Shown here: one piece after another, positions 11,679-24,174 of the stretch | Position numbering within the stretch: position 1 is the stretch's first letter | How the letters are laid out: every line of letters starts with the position of its first letter | NCBI RefSeq assembly: GCF_011075055.1 | Contig: NC_058150.1 | Location: forward strand, 13,917,408 to 13,981,407 | Length of the DNA stretch: 64,000 bases | Direction: 5' to 3' | Origin: Mangifera indica | Taxonomy: Eukaryota > Streptophyta > Magnoliopsida > Sapindales > Anacardiaceae | The notes under the pieces: model-generated | What the model saw: only the letters and a program-made list of their open reading frames with translations | What the model was told of the DNA's origin: nothing | The model's database searches: none | Made by a program: the position numbers and the translations under genes

Positions 11679-11865
11679 GATTTTTATCTGATACGTGCAC
11701 TTTCAAATTTCAATTGTTTTTTCATTATTTAAAATTTAATTTTCTTGAATGCATGCATGTGATTTAAGATTGTGTTTGTTGTTTGATTATGGATAGACCT
11801 GACAAACAGGTTGGACCAGCTGCCATAAAAAATATATTAAATTTATGGAATATGATTTTTTTTAA

Positions 11866-12749
11866 GGTCAAAAGACTATTTCCCACCTAAACTATGTTAG
11901 AATCTCAAAGTTTCTCTCATTAATTATAAAAATATTATTTATCCACCCATGATCGGTTAAATTTAACGGAACTCTAACCCTTAAAACTTTAATCTCATTT
12001 TCCCTCCAAAAAGTTTAAAAACTAACAATTTTTTCCTAAGCTAAGTTTGAAAAGATCGCATTCCCCCCCTAAGGTTTAGTTTCCAAACCCCTTCACTTTC
12101 TCCAATGCTATCGCCGGCTGTCTCTCCCTCTCAAAGGTTTTTCTTCCACCGATGACCCCCCTCAACTTCACCCCAACCCATCCAACGTCGAGAGATGACG
12201 TCTGGGAAGAAGAATCGTCTTCCCAGATGACAAAGACGAGATGGATCGATCTCATCTTCGTCGTCTAGGAAGACGATCGTCTTCCCATAGGATGACGAGT
12301 CGTCTCGTCTTCTCAGACGATGAAGATGAGATCGATCGATCTTGTCTTCATCTTTTGGGAAGAAGATTTCTCTTCCCAGACGTCATCTCTCGGCGTCGGA
12401 TGGGTTGGGGTGGAGTTGAGGGGGATCGTTGGTGGAAGAGAAATCGTCGGGAGGGAGAGACGGTCGGAGATGGTGCCGGAGAAAGTGAAAGGGTTTGGAA
12501 ACTAAGCCCTAGGGGGGAAAATGTGATCTTTTCAAACTTGGCTTAGGGGAGAAAAGTTAGTTTTTTAAATTTAGGGGGGATAAATGAAATCATATTTAAG
12601 TTTATTTTTAATATTAAATATAAAATGACGATTTTACCTTTACTATTGTTAATTTTAACTGCTTATGGGTGGGTAAACGGTATTTCCATAGTTAATGGGG
12701 GGAACTTTGAGAATTCATCATAATTTGGGTGGGAAATAGTTGTTTGGCC
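11866..12749. mobile_element. Foldback Mutator-like element, non-autonomous
   Basis: 884 bp, starting GGTCAAAAGACTATTTCCCA (GGCC changed to GGTC) and ending ATAGTTGTTTGGCC. A flanking 8-bp TTTTTTAA matches on both sides but is low complexity. The arms are long: TTTAGTTTCCAAACCC at 12076 pairs with GGGTTTGGAAACTAAG at 12490. The centre is a nested palindrome of CGTCTTCCCAGACG-like words (12190-12390). An open frame through it (12241-12546) is a by-product of the hairpin. Confidence 0.8.
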
Positions 12750-14984
12750 TTTTTTAAATTTGTATCCAATCCAATAGGTATAGAACGATCTCTATGTTAC
12801 CTGTTAATATTTATTTTTTAGTTTCTTTAATTATTTTATTGTATTTATTTCATAATTTTTAATATTTTTTCTTTTCAAGTACATAAATATTTAGTGAAGG
12901 AACACACATTTATCTCAAATTATATAATGTTTTCTATACATTTGAAGAATTTTACTATTAAACATAGATTGAATAACTCTAATAAAGTGTTTAGTGCTCA
13001 TATTCTTTCAATTTGTTTTTAACATAACAAATTCTTTATTAGGGTGGATTTGAGTTCATTTCATGTTAAGAAAATGGAAAATATGTGAAATTTATGTTGG
13101 GTGTGTTGTAAGTTTAATATTAAAAAGGAAAAAGAAGATGAATAAGAAAGAAACAACAAGTGACCCGCAAACATATCTGACCAATTTGTAAAAACTCATT
13201 ACTTGCGGGTATAGATCCAAAAATCTAAAATTTGTACCCGTTTTTAGATGGATTGCCTACAGGTATTGTGGGTAACATACCTGTTTTGGTGGGGCTAATT
13301 GTGGAGATGAGAAATTGTTTTCAAGATAGTTTATCAATTGGAGGTGGATACGAATCAAATCAACATTGAATGCCCTAAGTTCAAATTTGGTTCGAATGAA
13401 AAATAATCTGATTCGAGTTTATCTAGCCAAAATTAAGGAGGCTTTAGGGGCGTTACCAAGATAGTTTGATTGGTGTTGCTGATTCCAAGGGCATTTTTAT
13501 CATGTATATACATTTATGTGAAAAAGAAGTAGTCTTTTTGTTCATATGCATAAGTTATTTTCTTTATTTGTGATGATATAAAGTATGCATGTGAACTGTT
13601 TGGATGACTCACTTAATATACAAACTGAGTTATCGAATTGTTCCTTATGAACGTGATATAACTTGGGCAATTATATCACATAATAGGCATGTCGAATACC
13701 TCCATTAAATGCCTTGAGATGACATTAGTGCAAGTAATAATGATGACATGTCATTATGGTATTGGTATAAATTAACAATTAGAAAATCATTTATTGAATG
13801 TGACCAAATAACAATAAGTCATATGATCATCAAATTGTAGTTAATGACTTATTGTAAGATTAAACTAGTGTATGAAGTAATCTTTTGACCTAAGATATTA
13901 TGGTCAGATTTGATACGAATATACATGATTCGTATGGTATATATATAAGTGTTAATCACGCCTCGTAGGAGAAACCATATTGGTCATGTATTATTTGTAT
14001 ATGGAGAAAAATGATGGTCAAGGTGAAATTTGTTGACTCGAAAAGTATTAGATTCTGAATGTTCACTGATTCGACCCAAATCTAAATTTCAGAGCAAATG
14101 TCGATAAATATTAGAAATCGAAATCTCTAGCCAAAGTATAATACAAGTCATACGAAGGATGTTTGTGATAACATGTTCAAAATATTTAAATCGACGATTC
14201 GTAAAGAATCAAAATTAGGACTTTGATGATCTATAAGTTGAAATTGATCTAGATTGGACAACAAAAAGATATTATCTACATGGAATGTACGATCGGAGAT
14301 ATTATGTTCTTTGAAGTGCTTCTCCATTGTGGTTTAGGGGCTATGATACATTGCTAGATGTTTACTATAATCATTGAGCTTTTGGATGCACTTTTAGATT
14401 GTTTAAAAAAAGATTCACAACTGCACCATGATGAATTTAAAGGGTCACACCAAATAACCAAACTTTTGAGAGAGAGAATAAGTTATCTCGGGTTGGCTAG
14501 CATCATCCGAAAGATAAAAGAAATCATATAAAATGTTGTATAGGTGCAAAAGTAACATTTTAAAAAATTAAGATGTTAGTGAGACAAAATTAATGTGACT
14601 AAAATCTATAATAGATATATATGTGCATGACAAATCTTTAAATTAAGATTTTAGTAGGTCAAAAGTAGAATTTTAGAAAACTCTCATAAAAATTCTCTCA
14701 TAAAAATTGCAAAGCTCTCTCTCCTATCTTTACCTCACAACAAGTGTGATCTTTTAACTTGGTGGTAGACTTTCTTTAGAGGTCTTACAATTAAGAGACT
14801 TGTTTCATCATTTTATATCTATATAGGAGGCAAATAAGTAAATAAAATTCTTATTCTTTCTTCATTTTGCAAATGTATATTTGGATTCTTTCTTTCTTGA
14901 CATGTATGCTTATTTTGTATTTATTTTCTTCACCTAGTTTTTCACATAGTTCGTGTAGAGGTTTGTATCTGAAGAAAAGAGTTA
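12750..14984. other. Intergenic, no gene seen
   Basis: AT-rich and without a usable frame. 13440-14950 has more even base composition and ends in a CT-rich stretch (CTCTCATAAAAATT twice near 14680-14710, then GCAAAGCTCTCTCTCC). This looks like the downstream half of a retrotransposon LTR or its untranslated leader, but I find no paired copy, primer site or coding remnant. Confidence 0.4.
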
Positions 14985-17283
14985 CAAAAAAAATATTATT
15001 TATATCATCTAGGAGTGAAAAATTGTCTTTGGGCTAAACCTCAAGTGGACAAATGTAATTTACTTTAATAAATTTTGACTAATAAGATTGAAGTTAGGAT
15101 TATAGCCCATTTGAAGAATATTTAGTAATTTTTCAAAAAAAAATAAAAAAAAACCTAACATGAAGTGTTTCTTAAATATTATTGGAGAAATTTCAATCAT
15201 GGAATTAGAATTTGTATATATATATATTTTTGGGGGAACCATGATATTAGTCAATTTAGAATTTGATATGATTTGAAATGAGAATGGAATGGCTCTCTCA
15301 GGCATGTTCAAATTTTAATAGACAAAAGCATAAAATTGAAATAGATGAGTGTTGTATGAATGATACTGATAGAGTTGATATCGTTTTTTAAATGTAAACA
15401 AAGATAAAACAAAAGTTTAATGGTAATATGATTTTTAAATATTTACATTTAGAATTTTTATTGAATATGAATTGAATAAATTAAATAAAAATTACAAAGA
15501 CTCATGACGTTTACATAGATTTTTAATACCATGAGAATTCAAAACATTAATTACTTGTATTAAAACTTTACTACTTAAAGATAAAATATTTCTATATTCA
15601 AAATAAGACGATAATTTTACTTAAAATATCATTTAACAACTTTAGGAACTTAGACTTAACATGCCACATTATGCTACGTCATCATGTTATGTCATCATCA
15701 TGCTCCTCCTCGTGTTGTTTTCTTACATCTTGACCTAATTTATTCTTTATAAGCCTCAAATGAATAACTTGAGTGATAAAATAGGAGATTTCATAAATAA
15801 AAGAGTATGAGTTCTAGCCTTTTAATAATATTTCAAGATTAAACTCTTGACTTATTTAATCAAATAGTTATAAAATTGATTACTTATGAACTTAGAGTTT
15901 TACTTACTCAAACTGATTAGTTTAGTTTTAAAAGGGTGGTTCAATTTGAGTGGGTTTCTTATTACTAAAAAAAAAAAAAAAATTACTCTTTATTCCACAC
16001 TTTCCACCCAACCATCCTCTTGCTTTCTTTTTTGGATTTTCACACATTTTGCATGGTTTTCTTTCATGCAGGTGTATTTGTTAGGCTTTTTCAAACCTGC
16101 TGGGATTGTAAGGGTGTTTGAAAGTTTTCAAAATCATAGGGGCCAACATAAGACAAGCCCGAAGCCCCAAAAATGTTAATGATGCAGGCTAGAAGATAAA
16201 TTTGAAGCTTGAATGAGTAAGCTCTAAACCTATTTTAGAAAAAAAATTCGAGCCTGACATGCTAGACTTAGTTCAATAGACCCGATTGATAAACCTAGAT
16301 TAAATGTGGGTAAGATAAGGCCTAAACTATGCACACAATTCATGCACCTTTTGGAGCACCTTTAGTGGCCTTCATTATTTGATTCGATTTTAATCAAATT
16401 CAAACAAGACCTAATTTAAAATAGATTTAAAACCAAAAAAGTTAGCTCAAGGTCAACAGGTTGAAGCTCAAACTAAATTTGAAAATAATAGATTTAATCC
16501 AAATTGATTGGAACTTAAATTTAAATTGGTTTAAACTTAGTTTTTTTATATCAATAAACTAAATCTTTATAATCAAACTTGACTCATTTTATTTGAGTTT
16601 TAATAGCTCAAATCAAATCTAATCCTAGTGATATCAATTCTAAATCTAAAAGTACTCAAATATTTTTAGTTCGTTGTTAAAATAATATTCTCTTTTTAAG
16701 TTTAGATTTTCATAGATTTACTTTTTGTTTTAAACTTCACCAAGTGTGTCATCATCCAAAATGTGCTTAAACTTAGAACTCACATGATATTCAAACTGAG
16801 GATGAACTATAGAGTCAAGCTATCTTTCACCAAAGCAACTAGGGTTAGATTTACAGTGGATTCGATTCGAGTCTAGGTTTAGCTTAAGTTTGAATGGAAT
16901 CCATAATACATAATTTAAACTCGAGTTTGTTTAAGTTAGTGTATAATATTATTATAGGGTTACGATGATATGAATAGTATCATCTATGTAATAAGCAATA
17001 TCACTAATTAAACAAAGTACTGATTTCTATAAATTATATCGAATTGGAGATTCAACTCATGATCAACTTGTTTAAGCCAAGAGATGGATTATCCACCCTT
17101 GGTTTGTCTTATTAAAAACGAAAAGAAATTTATCCAAACATTTGCAGCAGTTATTCAAACTTCTGTTTTGACCAGCACCTTCTTAATTTAATTTTGTTGA
17201 AAGGATTTTGATGTTCAATTCAATGCACCCGTTCTTGTCCTCTAATATTAAACATGAAAATTCTACACCAAAATCTCTCACTC

Positions 17284-17623
17284 AGGGGTATGTATAATTC
17301 AGTTTAAATCATAAATTCGAATCAAATCATTTAAAAATTATAGTATAATTTAGTTTAGTTTATAAAATAGTTTGGTTTGGGTTAAAATTTTTCAAACCTT
17401 TTTTTCAGTTCAGATTGTGATTTGAACAATTTTCAAACTGAACCAAATCGTAAATCGTGTATATATATAAATATGTTTGACAAAATTTTCTAATAAACAA
17501 TTGTTATTTATTTTGTTGTCACGTAATTAGGTGTACAATTTGTTTTTCATATTTATTTTGTTATTTTCTGCACATGTATATTGTATTATGTTTTAAAAAA
17601 TTATAATTTCGTTAATTTTATTA

Positions 17624-17686
<63 letters not shown>

Positions 17687-18243
17687 GATTTTAAAATATT
17701 CAAACTATAATAGTTGAATTGTATATAGTATGATATATAAAAAACCTAATTTACCATATAATGTGTTATATTGTATGATATACCTTTTAAAAATTAAAAT
17801 AATAAAATATTATAATTGAGACATCATTATTTTAAAAAATATTACAAACACTATTAACATTTAAATTTTTTTTCATATACACCCCTAATGCATTCATTTT
17901 CTCTAAAAAAATATATTAATTCGTATGAGAAATATGTATCGTATTGTAAAATACGTATTGTATCATATTTTATATTTACTGTATCTATTAATTCGATACA
18001 TTTTATGATACGTATTATTTTCTATCTGTATCATATCATACCTAGGATATGATATGTATTGTATATCATATGATCTTGATAATTATGATTCAAACTGTAA
18101 TCCAAACCGAACCAAACTATATTTTTTCAGTTTGGTTTGAAACCTAAAATGGTTTGGTTTGGTTTAAAAATTTTTCAAACCACTTTTTTAATTTGGTTTG
18201 AAAATTTTCTCAAACCATATCAAATCAGACTGTGCACACCCCT
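17284..18243. mobile_element. hAT-type insertion in block A only
   Basis: 960 bp starting AGGGGTATGTATAATTCAG and ending CTGTGCACACCCCT, so the ends are inverted repeats. Block A' reads straight through the site (AAATCTTTTGTTGCATG at about 31437), so the insertion followed duplication. Only ACTC is clearly duplicated at the flanks, shorter than the usual 8 bp. No coding capacity; holds repeated GTTTGGTTTGG words and a TA microsatellite. Confidence 0.6.
17629..17684. repeat. (TA)n microsatellite
   Basis: About 28 uninterrupted TA units inside the hAT-type insertion. Length is probably polymorphic. Confidence 0.95.
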
Positions 18244-18301
18244 ACTCTTGTTGCATGTGTATGTATGACTTTTTTTGTAATATAATATCATTAATTCCAA
18301 G

Positions 18302-19127
18302 TAGACATGTCAATTGGCCCAGGCCAAATGGAGGCCTAACCCAAAGCACAAATTTAAAGCCCAACTTGATAAGGCTCGGCCTGACACTATAATGTGTCAA
18401 ACCTAGCTCATGAGCTTTTTGGGCCGGGCCATGGGCTTTAATTTAAGCCCATGGGCCAACCCGACCTGACTGGTTACTATTTAAAAAAAATAAAAATTAA
18501 AAAAAGAAGCCTTTAACTTTATTTATTTAAATTTTTTTTAAAATTTATTTTTGCCTATATAAACCAATCAAACTCTTATTTAATTTCAATTTCTCTTGTC
18601 AACTCTCTTTTGAAAACCATCTGAATTTGTAAATAATAATTCTTTGTGTTTATAATTTTATTTTCATTTCAATTTTATCATTATAAAATATTATAAATGG
18701 ATTCAATATCAAAAGAATTCATAAATTTGGATGTTAAAAATGAGTAGATAAATTATATAGTATATATATATTTTTTATATTTATAATTTATACAGTGTGT
18801 AAATTAATTTATTTATACTATATTATAAACTTATAATATATTTTATCATGTAACCACAATATTCCTCAGTCACAAATGAAAGATTATAAATAAAATGTTC
18901 GAAGTATTGTTCTCGATTTTAATAATTAAAAAATAGTTTGTATTTAAAAATTTTAATTAAATTTTTTAAAAAAAAATTGTTTAAGTGGGTCGGGCCGGCC
19001 CATTTAAGGCCCAACCTTATATATAAGGCTAGACTTTGGGCTTTCACATATTAATGGGTTGGCCCCAGCTCGGAAACCCATTAGCCGATGGGTCGAGTTG
19101 GAGTCGGCTGACCCATTAACACATCTA
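18302..19127. mobile_element. Non-autonomous hAT element in block A only
   Basis: 826 bp, starting TAGACATGTCAATTGGCCCA and ending ATTAACACATCTA, flanked by ATTCCAAG (18294-18301) and ATTCCATG (19128-19135): an 8-bp target duplication with one change. Block A' has the empty site near 31487. GC-rich ends with GGCCC words and an AT-rich core are usual for this hAT group. No transposase frame. Confidence 0.8.
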
Positions 19128-19199
19128 ATTCCATGCAAATAATCAATTCAAGTACCGTTTAGAAACTGGACTTGAAATTGGTTTGAAAGTGCCTCAAAT

Positions 19200-20272
19200 G
19201 GCCAAATGAATATTTCTCACCCAAACTTTGATGTCATAAATTTCCCACCTCTTACATTTAAAAAGTTTATTTTCTAAGTTAAACATTAGTTTTAATAATC
19301 ATAACGTACTTTTGTTACTTTACACAATTCATAATAGGATCATTATCCCTAACTGAACTAATAGTACAAACATATTATACTTAACCCAAATTACCTTAGA
19401 TTTTTTTTCTCTCATATTCCTATTTTCTCTTTTCTTCTTATTTCTCATTTTTTAAATTGTTGAAAAACACATAAGAGGAATCCGAAGGATCAAAAAGTGA
19501 CAACTTTCAGATCCAAGATGCAGGTTGCAGGTTAAAGGAGAGACGAGGTGACATTCTATGGAGATGTGAGTTGTGGGTTTAGAGACGATGACAGTGTTAG
19601 TCACAGCTAAAGGCGCAACAACATCTGTTTTCTCGTTTTCAAGAACTCGAAGAGCAAAAGCCACTTCAACGTTGGTTGAAGGACTCGTTATCTTTATTGG
19701 ATCAACAATGAATATATGATCCAAGCTCTAACTCTATCCTCCATGATGCTTCTTTAAACGAATGTTGAAACAAAACATGCACCAATGAAAACAAAAAAAT
19801 CAATACATTGAATTTAATCAAGGTTAATTAATGAATTAATTAATTAAAATTGGAAACCTTGAAGATCAGAGATGGTTTGAGAGTTGCAAAAGAGGTTAAT
19901 TATTGAGTCAAATTGTGCGGCGGAACAAAAGATTTTGTGGAGGAAATGGAGGCCAAAGAGAAAGGAGAAATCAACACATGCATCGTGAAGGCTGTTACGA
20001 TGGACAAGAGTGATTTCATAGCGAAGTCGTTGTTTGGTAAATGAGTTAAGGTGAGCTTGGAAAGGACAACCAATCCATTAAGTGTGGATAAAAATTTTTA
20101 ATATTTTTGAGACAAATTATTATTTAGCTTTAGTAAAGTTGGATGATATTTTTGTTTTTTCAATCAATTTTATAAAAAAAATCGATAGATTCTATTAACA
20201 AATGTGATAGACTAGTGGAATAATGGACTTCTTAAACTTAAAAGTAGGGAATATCGTGTTATCAAAGTTTGG
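19200..20272. mobile_element. Old Mutator-like element upstream of the first UGT
   Basis: Left end GGCCAAATGAATATTTCTCA. The right arm survives as CAAAGTTTGGGTG, reverse complement of the left CACCCAAACTTTG, but the outer right terminus is lost. The flank GTGCCTCAA at the left recurs as GTGCCTCTT at 20273. The same element, at the same place, precedes the second UGT (31562-33904), so it predates the block duplication. It ends about 135 bp before the UGT start codon. The interior (19455-20040) is less AT-rich and may be captured gene sequence. Confidence 0.7.
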
Positions 20273-20299
20273 GTGCCTCTTTGCCCATCATTTCCTCCC

Positions 20300-20308
20300 C
20301 ATAAAAAG
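20300..20308 (+). promoter_or_regulatory. Likely TATA box of the first UGT
   Basis: CATAAAAAGG lies about 100 bp before the ATG, just inside the boundary with the old Mutator-like element. The aligned position in the second gene reads TATACATGG. Confidence 0.45.
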
Positions 20309-20407
20309 GCTTATCCGAATTTATCGGGACCTCACAAAACTCATTGAGGCTAATTAGCTCTCCGAAACTTGATTCTTTTTACTCTTTGAGCTAGAGTTGA
20401 AGCCAAA

Positions 20408-22909
20408 ATGGAAGATAATAAGATCTATAGGGCTCATATTCTTGTAGTTCCTTATCCAAGCCAAGGCCACATAAACCCAACTCTTCAATTCGGCAAACGT
20501 TTGGCCTCCAAGGGGCTCAAAATCACTTTTGCCATAACGAATTTCATCTCCAAGACCATGAAGCCTCAGCCCTTTACTTCAGTGCAATATGAAACGATTT
20601 CAGATGGCTTCGATGAAGGCGGGTTTGCAAAAGCTGAAAGTATCCATGCTTATATTCAACAAATGGAAGTTGCAGGCTCAAAAACCCTAGCTGAGCTGAT
20701 AAAAAAGTATAAACAATCTTCAAACCCTGTGGATTGTATTGTTTATGACCCTGTATTGCCTTGGGCTCTGGAGGTGGCCAAGCAGTTTGGCCTGCTTGGA
20801 GCTGCTTTTTTCACTCAAACTTGTGCTGTTAACTATATTTATTATCTTGTTTATAATGGATTGTTGAAGCTTCCGATTTGTTCAACGCCAGTGTCCATCC
20901 CTGGACTGCCCCCGCTCGAGCCGTCGGATATGCCGTCTTTCATCAATGTTGCAGGTCAATATCCGGCTTACTTTGAGATGGTGTTGAACCAGTTTTCCAA
21001 CACAGATAAAGTTGACTTCATTCTTGTCAATACTTTCTACAAGTTAGAAGATGAGGTAGGCCTTCCATCGTTTATATTTGGGATAACAACACTCTATATG
21101 TGCATTGAATGACCACAATTTTTACATTTTTTTATAGGAGGAATCAAAATTTTAAATTTTAATATTAAAGACATTAAATTTTATTATTTACCATTAAAAG
21201 TGAAAAACTGATATTTTACTTTCAAAACAAAATAAAACTAGTATTTGTCCAATACTTTATATAAAATGTAATGAAAGTTTGATTTTTTTTCTCTACGAAA
21301 ATATATATAGAAGTTCGTACGTTCCAATTTAAAATTACGTATGCTCTGGATTCCTGTCAATGTCGTTGCCCGTTTGTAACTTCGCATGTACATTATTTTG
21401 AAAAGATAGTAATCTTATCCAACTTTTATTAAAAAGATACTTGTCTTGTTGAGCTTCGCAAGAATTTTGCCCTTCACTTGATAATGGTTATGGATTCAAG
21501 AAACTTGGAAGATTGAGGTTGGATTTTACCATAATATATTTATACGGTCTTTAAGAGATACAAGCATTTGCATTGTTTTTTTTTTTTTTTTGAAGATAAT
21601 TTTTTTAAATTTAACAATATTTGTTTTTAATGTCAAATGACTTGTAAGGGATGAATTTGAATTGAATAAGCGTAAACATATGACTAATTTGAGTTTGAAT
21701 AGAATCCAAAACATTTTATTTGAACTCCAATTGGTTCATAGTATTAGAAAAATGAATAATATCTTAGAAAAAGATAGCAATAATGTCGAAAAAGTGAATT
21801 TGGAAGTGAATTTGATCCGAACTGGGTGGAGATAGGATCAATTTCATGCCTTTACTCGATCGAGTCAAATTGGCGCTTCAATTTGACAGTTTGATGTTGA
21901 AATCAACTCATTTATTTATTAACAGTTTATCCCTTCAGCAATAATTTTTTTTTTTTGGCTCACCACATCAATGGCCATCCGGTGACGCTTTGTAAGTTTT
22001 AGTTTAAGTTTGACTTATTTAAGTCAAACATAGATTTTAGTAAAACAGCTTGGTTATTGAATACACCACTATAGATATTCACATGTAGAATTCTTATAGA
22101 TTTTATTGGTCTAATAATTAAAGTTTCTACTTTCGTAATGCAATATCCACAAAATCTGAAAAATGACTTGATTTTACTTGATGCAGGTTGTGGATTCGAT
22201 GCCTAAAATTTGTCCACTGCTAACAATCGGTCCAACGATTCCATCTTTCTACTTGGACAACCGCATCGAAGATGACAAAGGATATGATCTCAATCTCTTC
22301 AAACTAGACAAATCCATCTGCATTGACTGGCTCAATGCAAAGCCAAAAGGATCTGTCGTTTATGTGTCATTCGGCAGTATGGCTAATTTAAGCCACAAGC
22401 AAATGGAGGAGCTTGCATGGGGCTTGAACAACACCAAATTCCACTTCTTATGGGTGGTTAGAGACATTGAGGACACAAAACTCCCACATGGATTTATTGA
22501 AGAGACTGCCAACAAGGGGTTGATAATGAAATGGAGCCCCCAACTGGAAGTTCTTTCAAATGAAGCTTTGGGTTGTTTTTTCTCCCACGCCGGGTGGAAT
22601 TCGACTATCGAGGCACTGAGTTTGGCAGTGCCGATGGTGGTGATGCCACAATGGACTGATCAGCCGACAGATGCTAAGTTTGTTGCGGATGTTTGGAAGG
22701 TGGGAATTAGGGTTAGGGTTGAAGAGAATGGGATTGTGACAAGGGAGGAGATAGAGAAATGTTTAAGGGAAGTAATGGAGGGGGAGAGAGCAAAAGAGAT
22801 GAAAATGAATGCTGAGAAATGGAGGAAGCTGGCTATAGAAGCAGTGAGTGAAGGAGGTACTTCGGATACAAATATTGATGAATTTGTGTCCAAAGTTAGG
22901 GCAGCCTAA
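20408..22909 (+). CDS. UDP-glycosyltransferase, UGT74F-like (copy 1)
   Basis: Two exons: 20408-21055 (216 codons) and 22187-22909 (240 codons plus TAA). The intron of 1,131 bp is phase 0, with donor GAG|GTAGG and acceptor GATGCAG. 456 aa, the normal family length; no signal peptide, so cytosolic. GT-B fold: acceptor half with catalytic H21 in PSQGHINP and D114 in VYDPVLPW; donor half with the 44-residue PSPG box W332-Q375. The final Gln favours UDP-glucose. The usual HCGWNS reads HAGWNS. The middle (AVNYIYYL, GQYPAYFEMVL) resembles UGT74F, whose Arabidopsis members glucosylate salicylate and other benzoates. The acceptor here is unknown. By my count it differs from the copy at 34082 at about 34 residues (about 92% identical). 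No break was seen, so it is probably functional. Confidence 0.93.
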
Positions 22910-23060
22910 TCAATACTTGAAAGAAAAATCTATAGTACAAAGCAGCGTCACATTGTACTATTGAGCTTACTTTTCTTCTAAATTCTTTTCTCATATCTTT
23001 AAATTAATGGTTGCAAATAATGTTTTAATATTTGGATCAAACATTAGTCTGGTTAAGTGA

Positions 23061-24174
23061 TACATTATTAATTTAAAATATTTGAAACCTGCAAAAATCA
23101 ATAAATTTATAACTTTTCTGCAAGTATACACTGTATGTATCTTATACAAGATTGATTGATTTATAATATCAAAATAAATTCAACCACGTGTGTGCGTGTA
23201 TACACATGGAGATGGAATCCAATATATACAAAGTATATATGAAGACAAGTTCATATAAATATACCAACCCACCAGAAACTTGGCAGGCTTTACTTTTTTA
23301 AAACAGCTACCTATTTCAATTACAGAAAGCCCAAAGGACTTACTCCCACCAAAGGTTTAGTGCATCTCCAAACTCCTACCAATTAAGTTTGAAAATCCAA
23401 AAACTTATTCATTTGTTAAATTTTGTTATTAATGTTAGGGGTAAAAACATCATTTAATAATTTTATTTGAAAAAAAAAATTATCTCCTTTTTTCACCATA
23501 GTTTAAAAAACTAATAATTTTCCTTTTAATTTAGTTTAAAAAAATTACTTTTTCACCCCCATCATCTGGGGATAAACGTTTAATTTGAACTCCTATCTAA
23601 GGTTTGCCTTTAAAAACACTTTCCAATTCCTAGATGATATAAATATGATTAATTTCACTCAAAATCAAATTTTGTTTTTAAGAAAACAACAAAGGGTGAA
23701 ATAACAATTTCACCATCCATTAATTAGAAAAAAAACCTCTATTAATCAAATCCAAACATTTTAAATATAATATTTTAGCCTTTAAAGAGGTTTAAAAACC
23801 GACATATCTATCCCTACATTTTTTTGGTAACCCTAGCCCCTAGCATCACTTCTTCACCGCTATTACCATCCATTGTTGTCAACCCCACCTCCTTCTCTTT
23901 CATCATAATAAGAGTCGTCGTTAACGACAACTTAAAATTATTGAACCAATAGATGAAGACGGTGCAAAGGGTGAAAGAAAAGGAAACAAAAGAACATATA
24001 AAAAAGAGGAAGAGTGTGAAATTATTGATGACAACCTGAAACCAGAAACAGAGGAAGAATGGAGTGAGGGTGAAAGGAAAGGGAAATAAACGAATTACAA
24101 AATTTGGATATTTACAGGTTTTTTTATTTTTATTTTTTGAATTTGGGCTTATATGGTGAAAATGCCCTAATGAC
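23061..24174. mobile_element. Possible Mutator-like left end, degraded
   Basis: From 23329, GCCCAAAGGACTTACTCCCA and TTAGTGCATCTCC follow the left-terminus pattern of the other elements. I find no matching right end before the LTR at 24175. A middle part (23820-24060) is less AT-rich without a frame. 23061-23328 is plain AT-rich spacer. Confidence 0.35.

Larger units (their letters stand above)
14985..23060 (+). repeat. Segmental duplication block A
   Basis: Collinear with 25636-36965 (A'). Shared landmarks in the same order: GATTGAAGTTAGGATTATAG (15088 / 25729), GGCATGTTCRAATTTTAATA (15300 / 25889), CAACTAGGG (16847 / 27791), TTGTTGCATGTG (18249 / 31444), then a Mutator-like element, the UGT gene and its 3' flank CATTAGTCTGGT. 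The two blocks differ mainly by transposon insertions. Confidence 0.85.

Noticed and set aside
12241..12546. 101-codon frame in the foldback element at 11866
   Set aside because: It runs through the hairpin centre; its two halves are reverse complements of each other and it has no known domain.
22660..22893. Antisense frames opposite the C-termini of all three UGT genes
   Set aside because: They recur at the same place because the sense codons are conserved; Ser-rich shadow frames without independent support.
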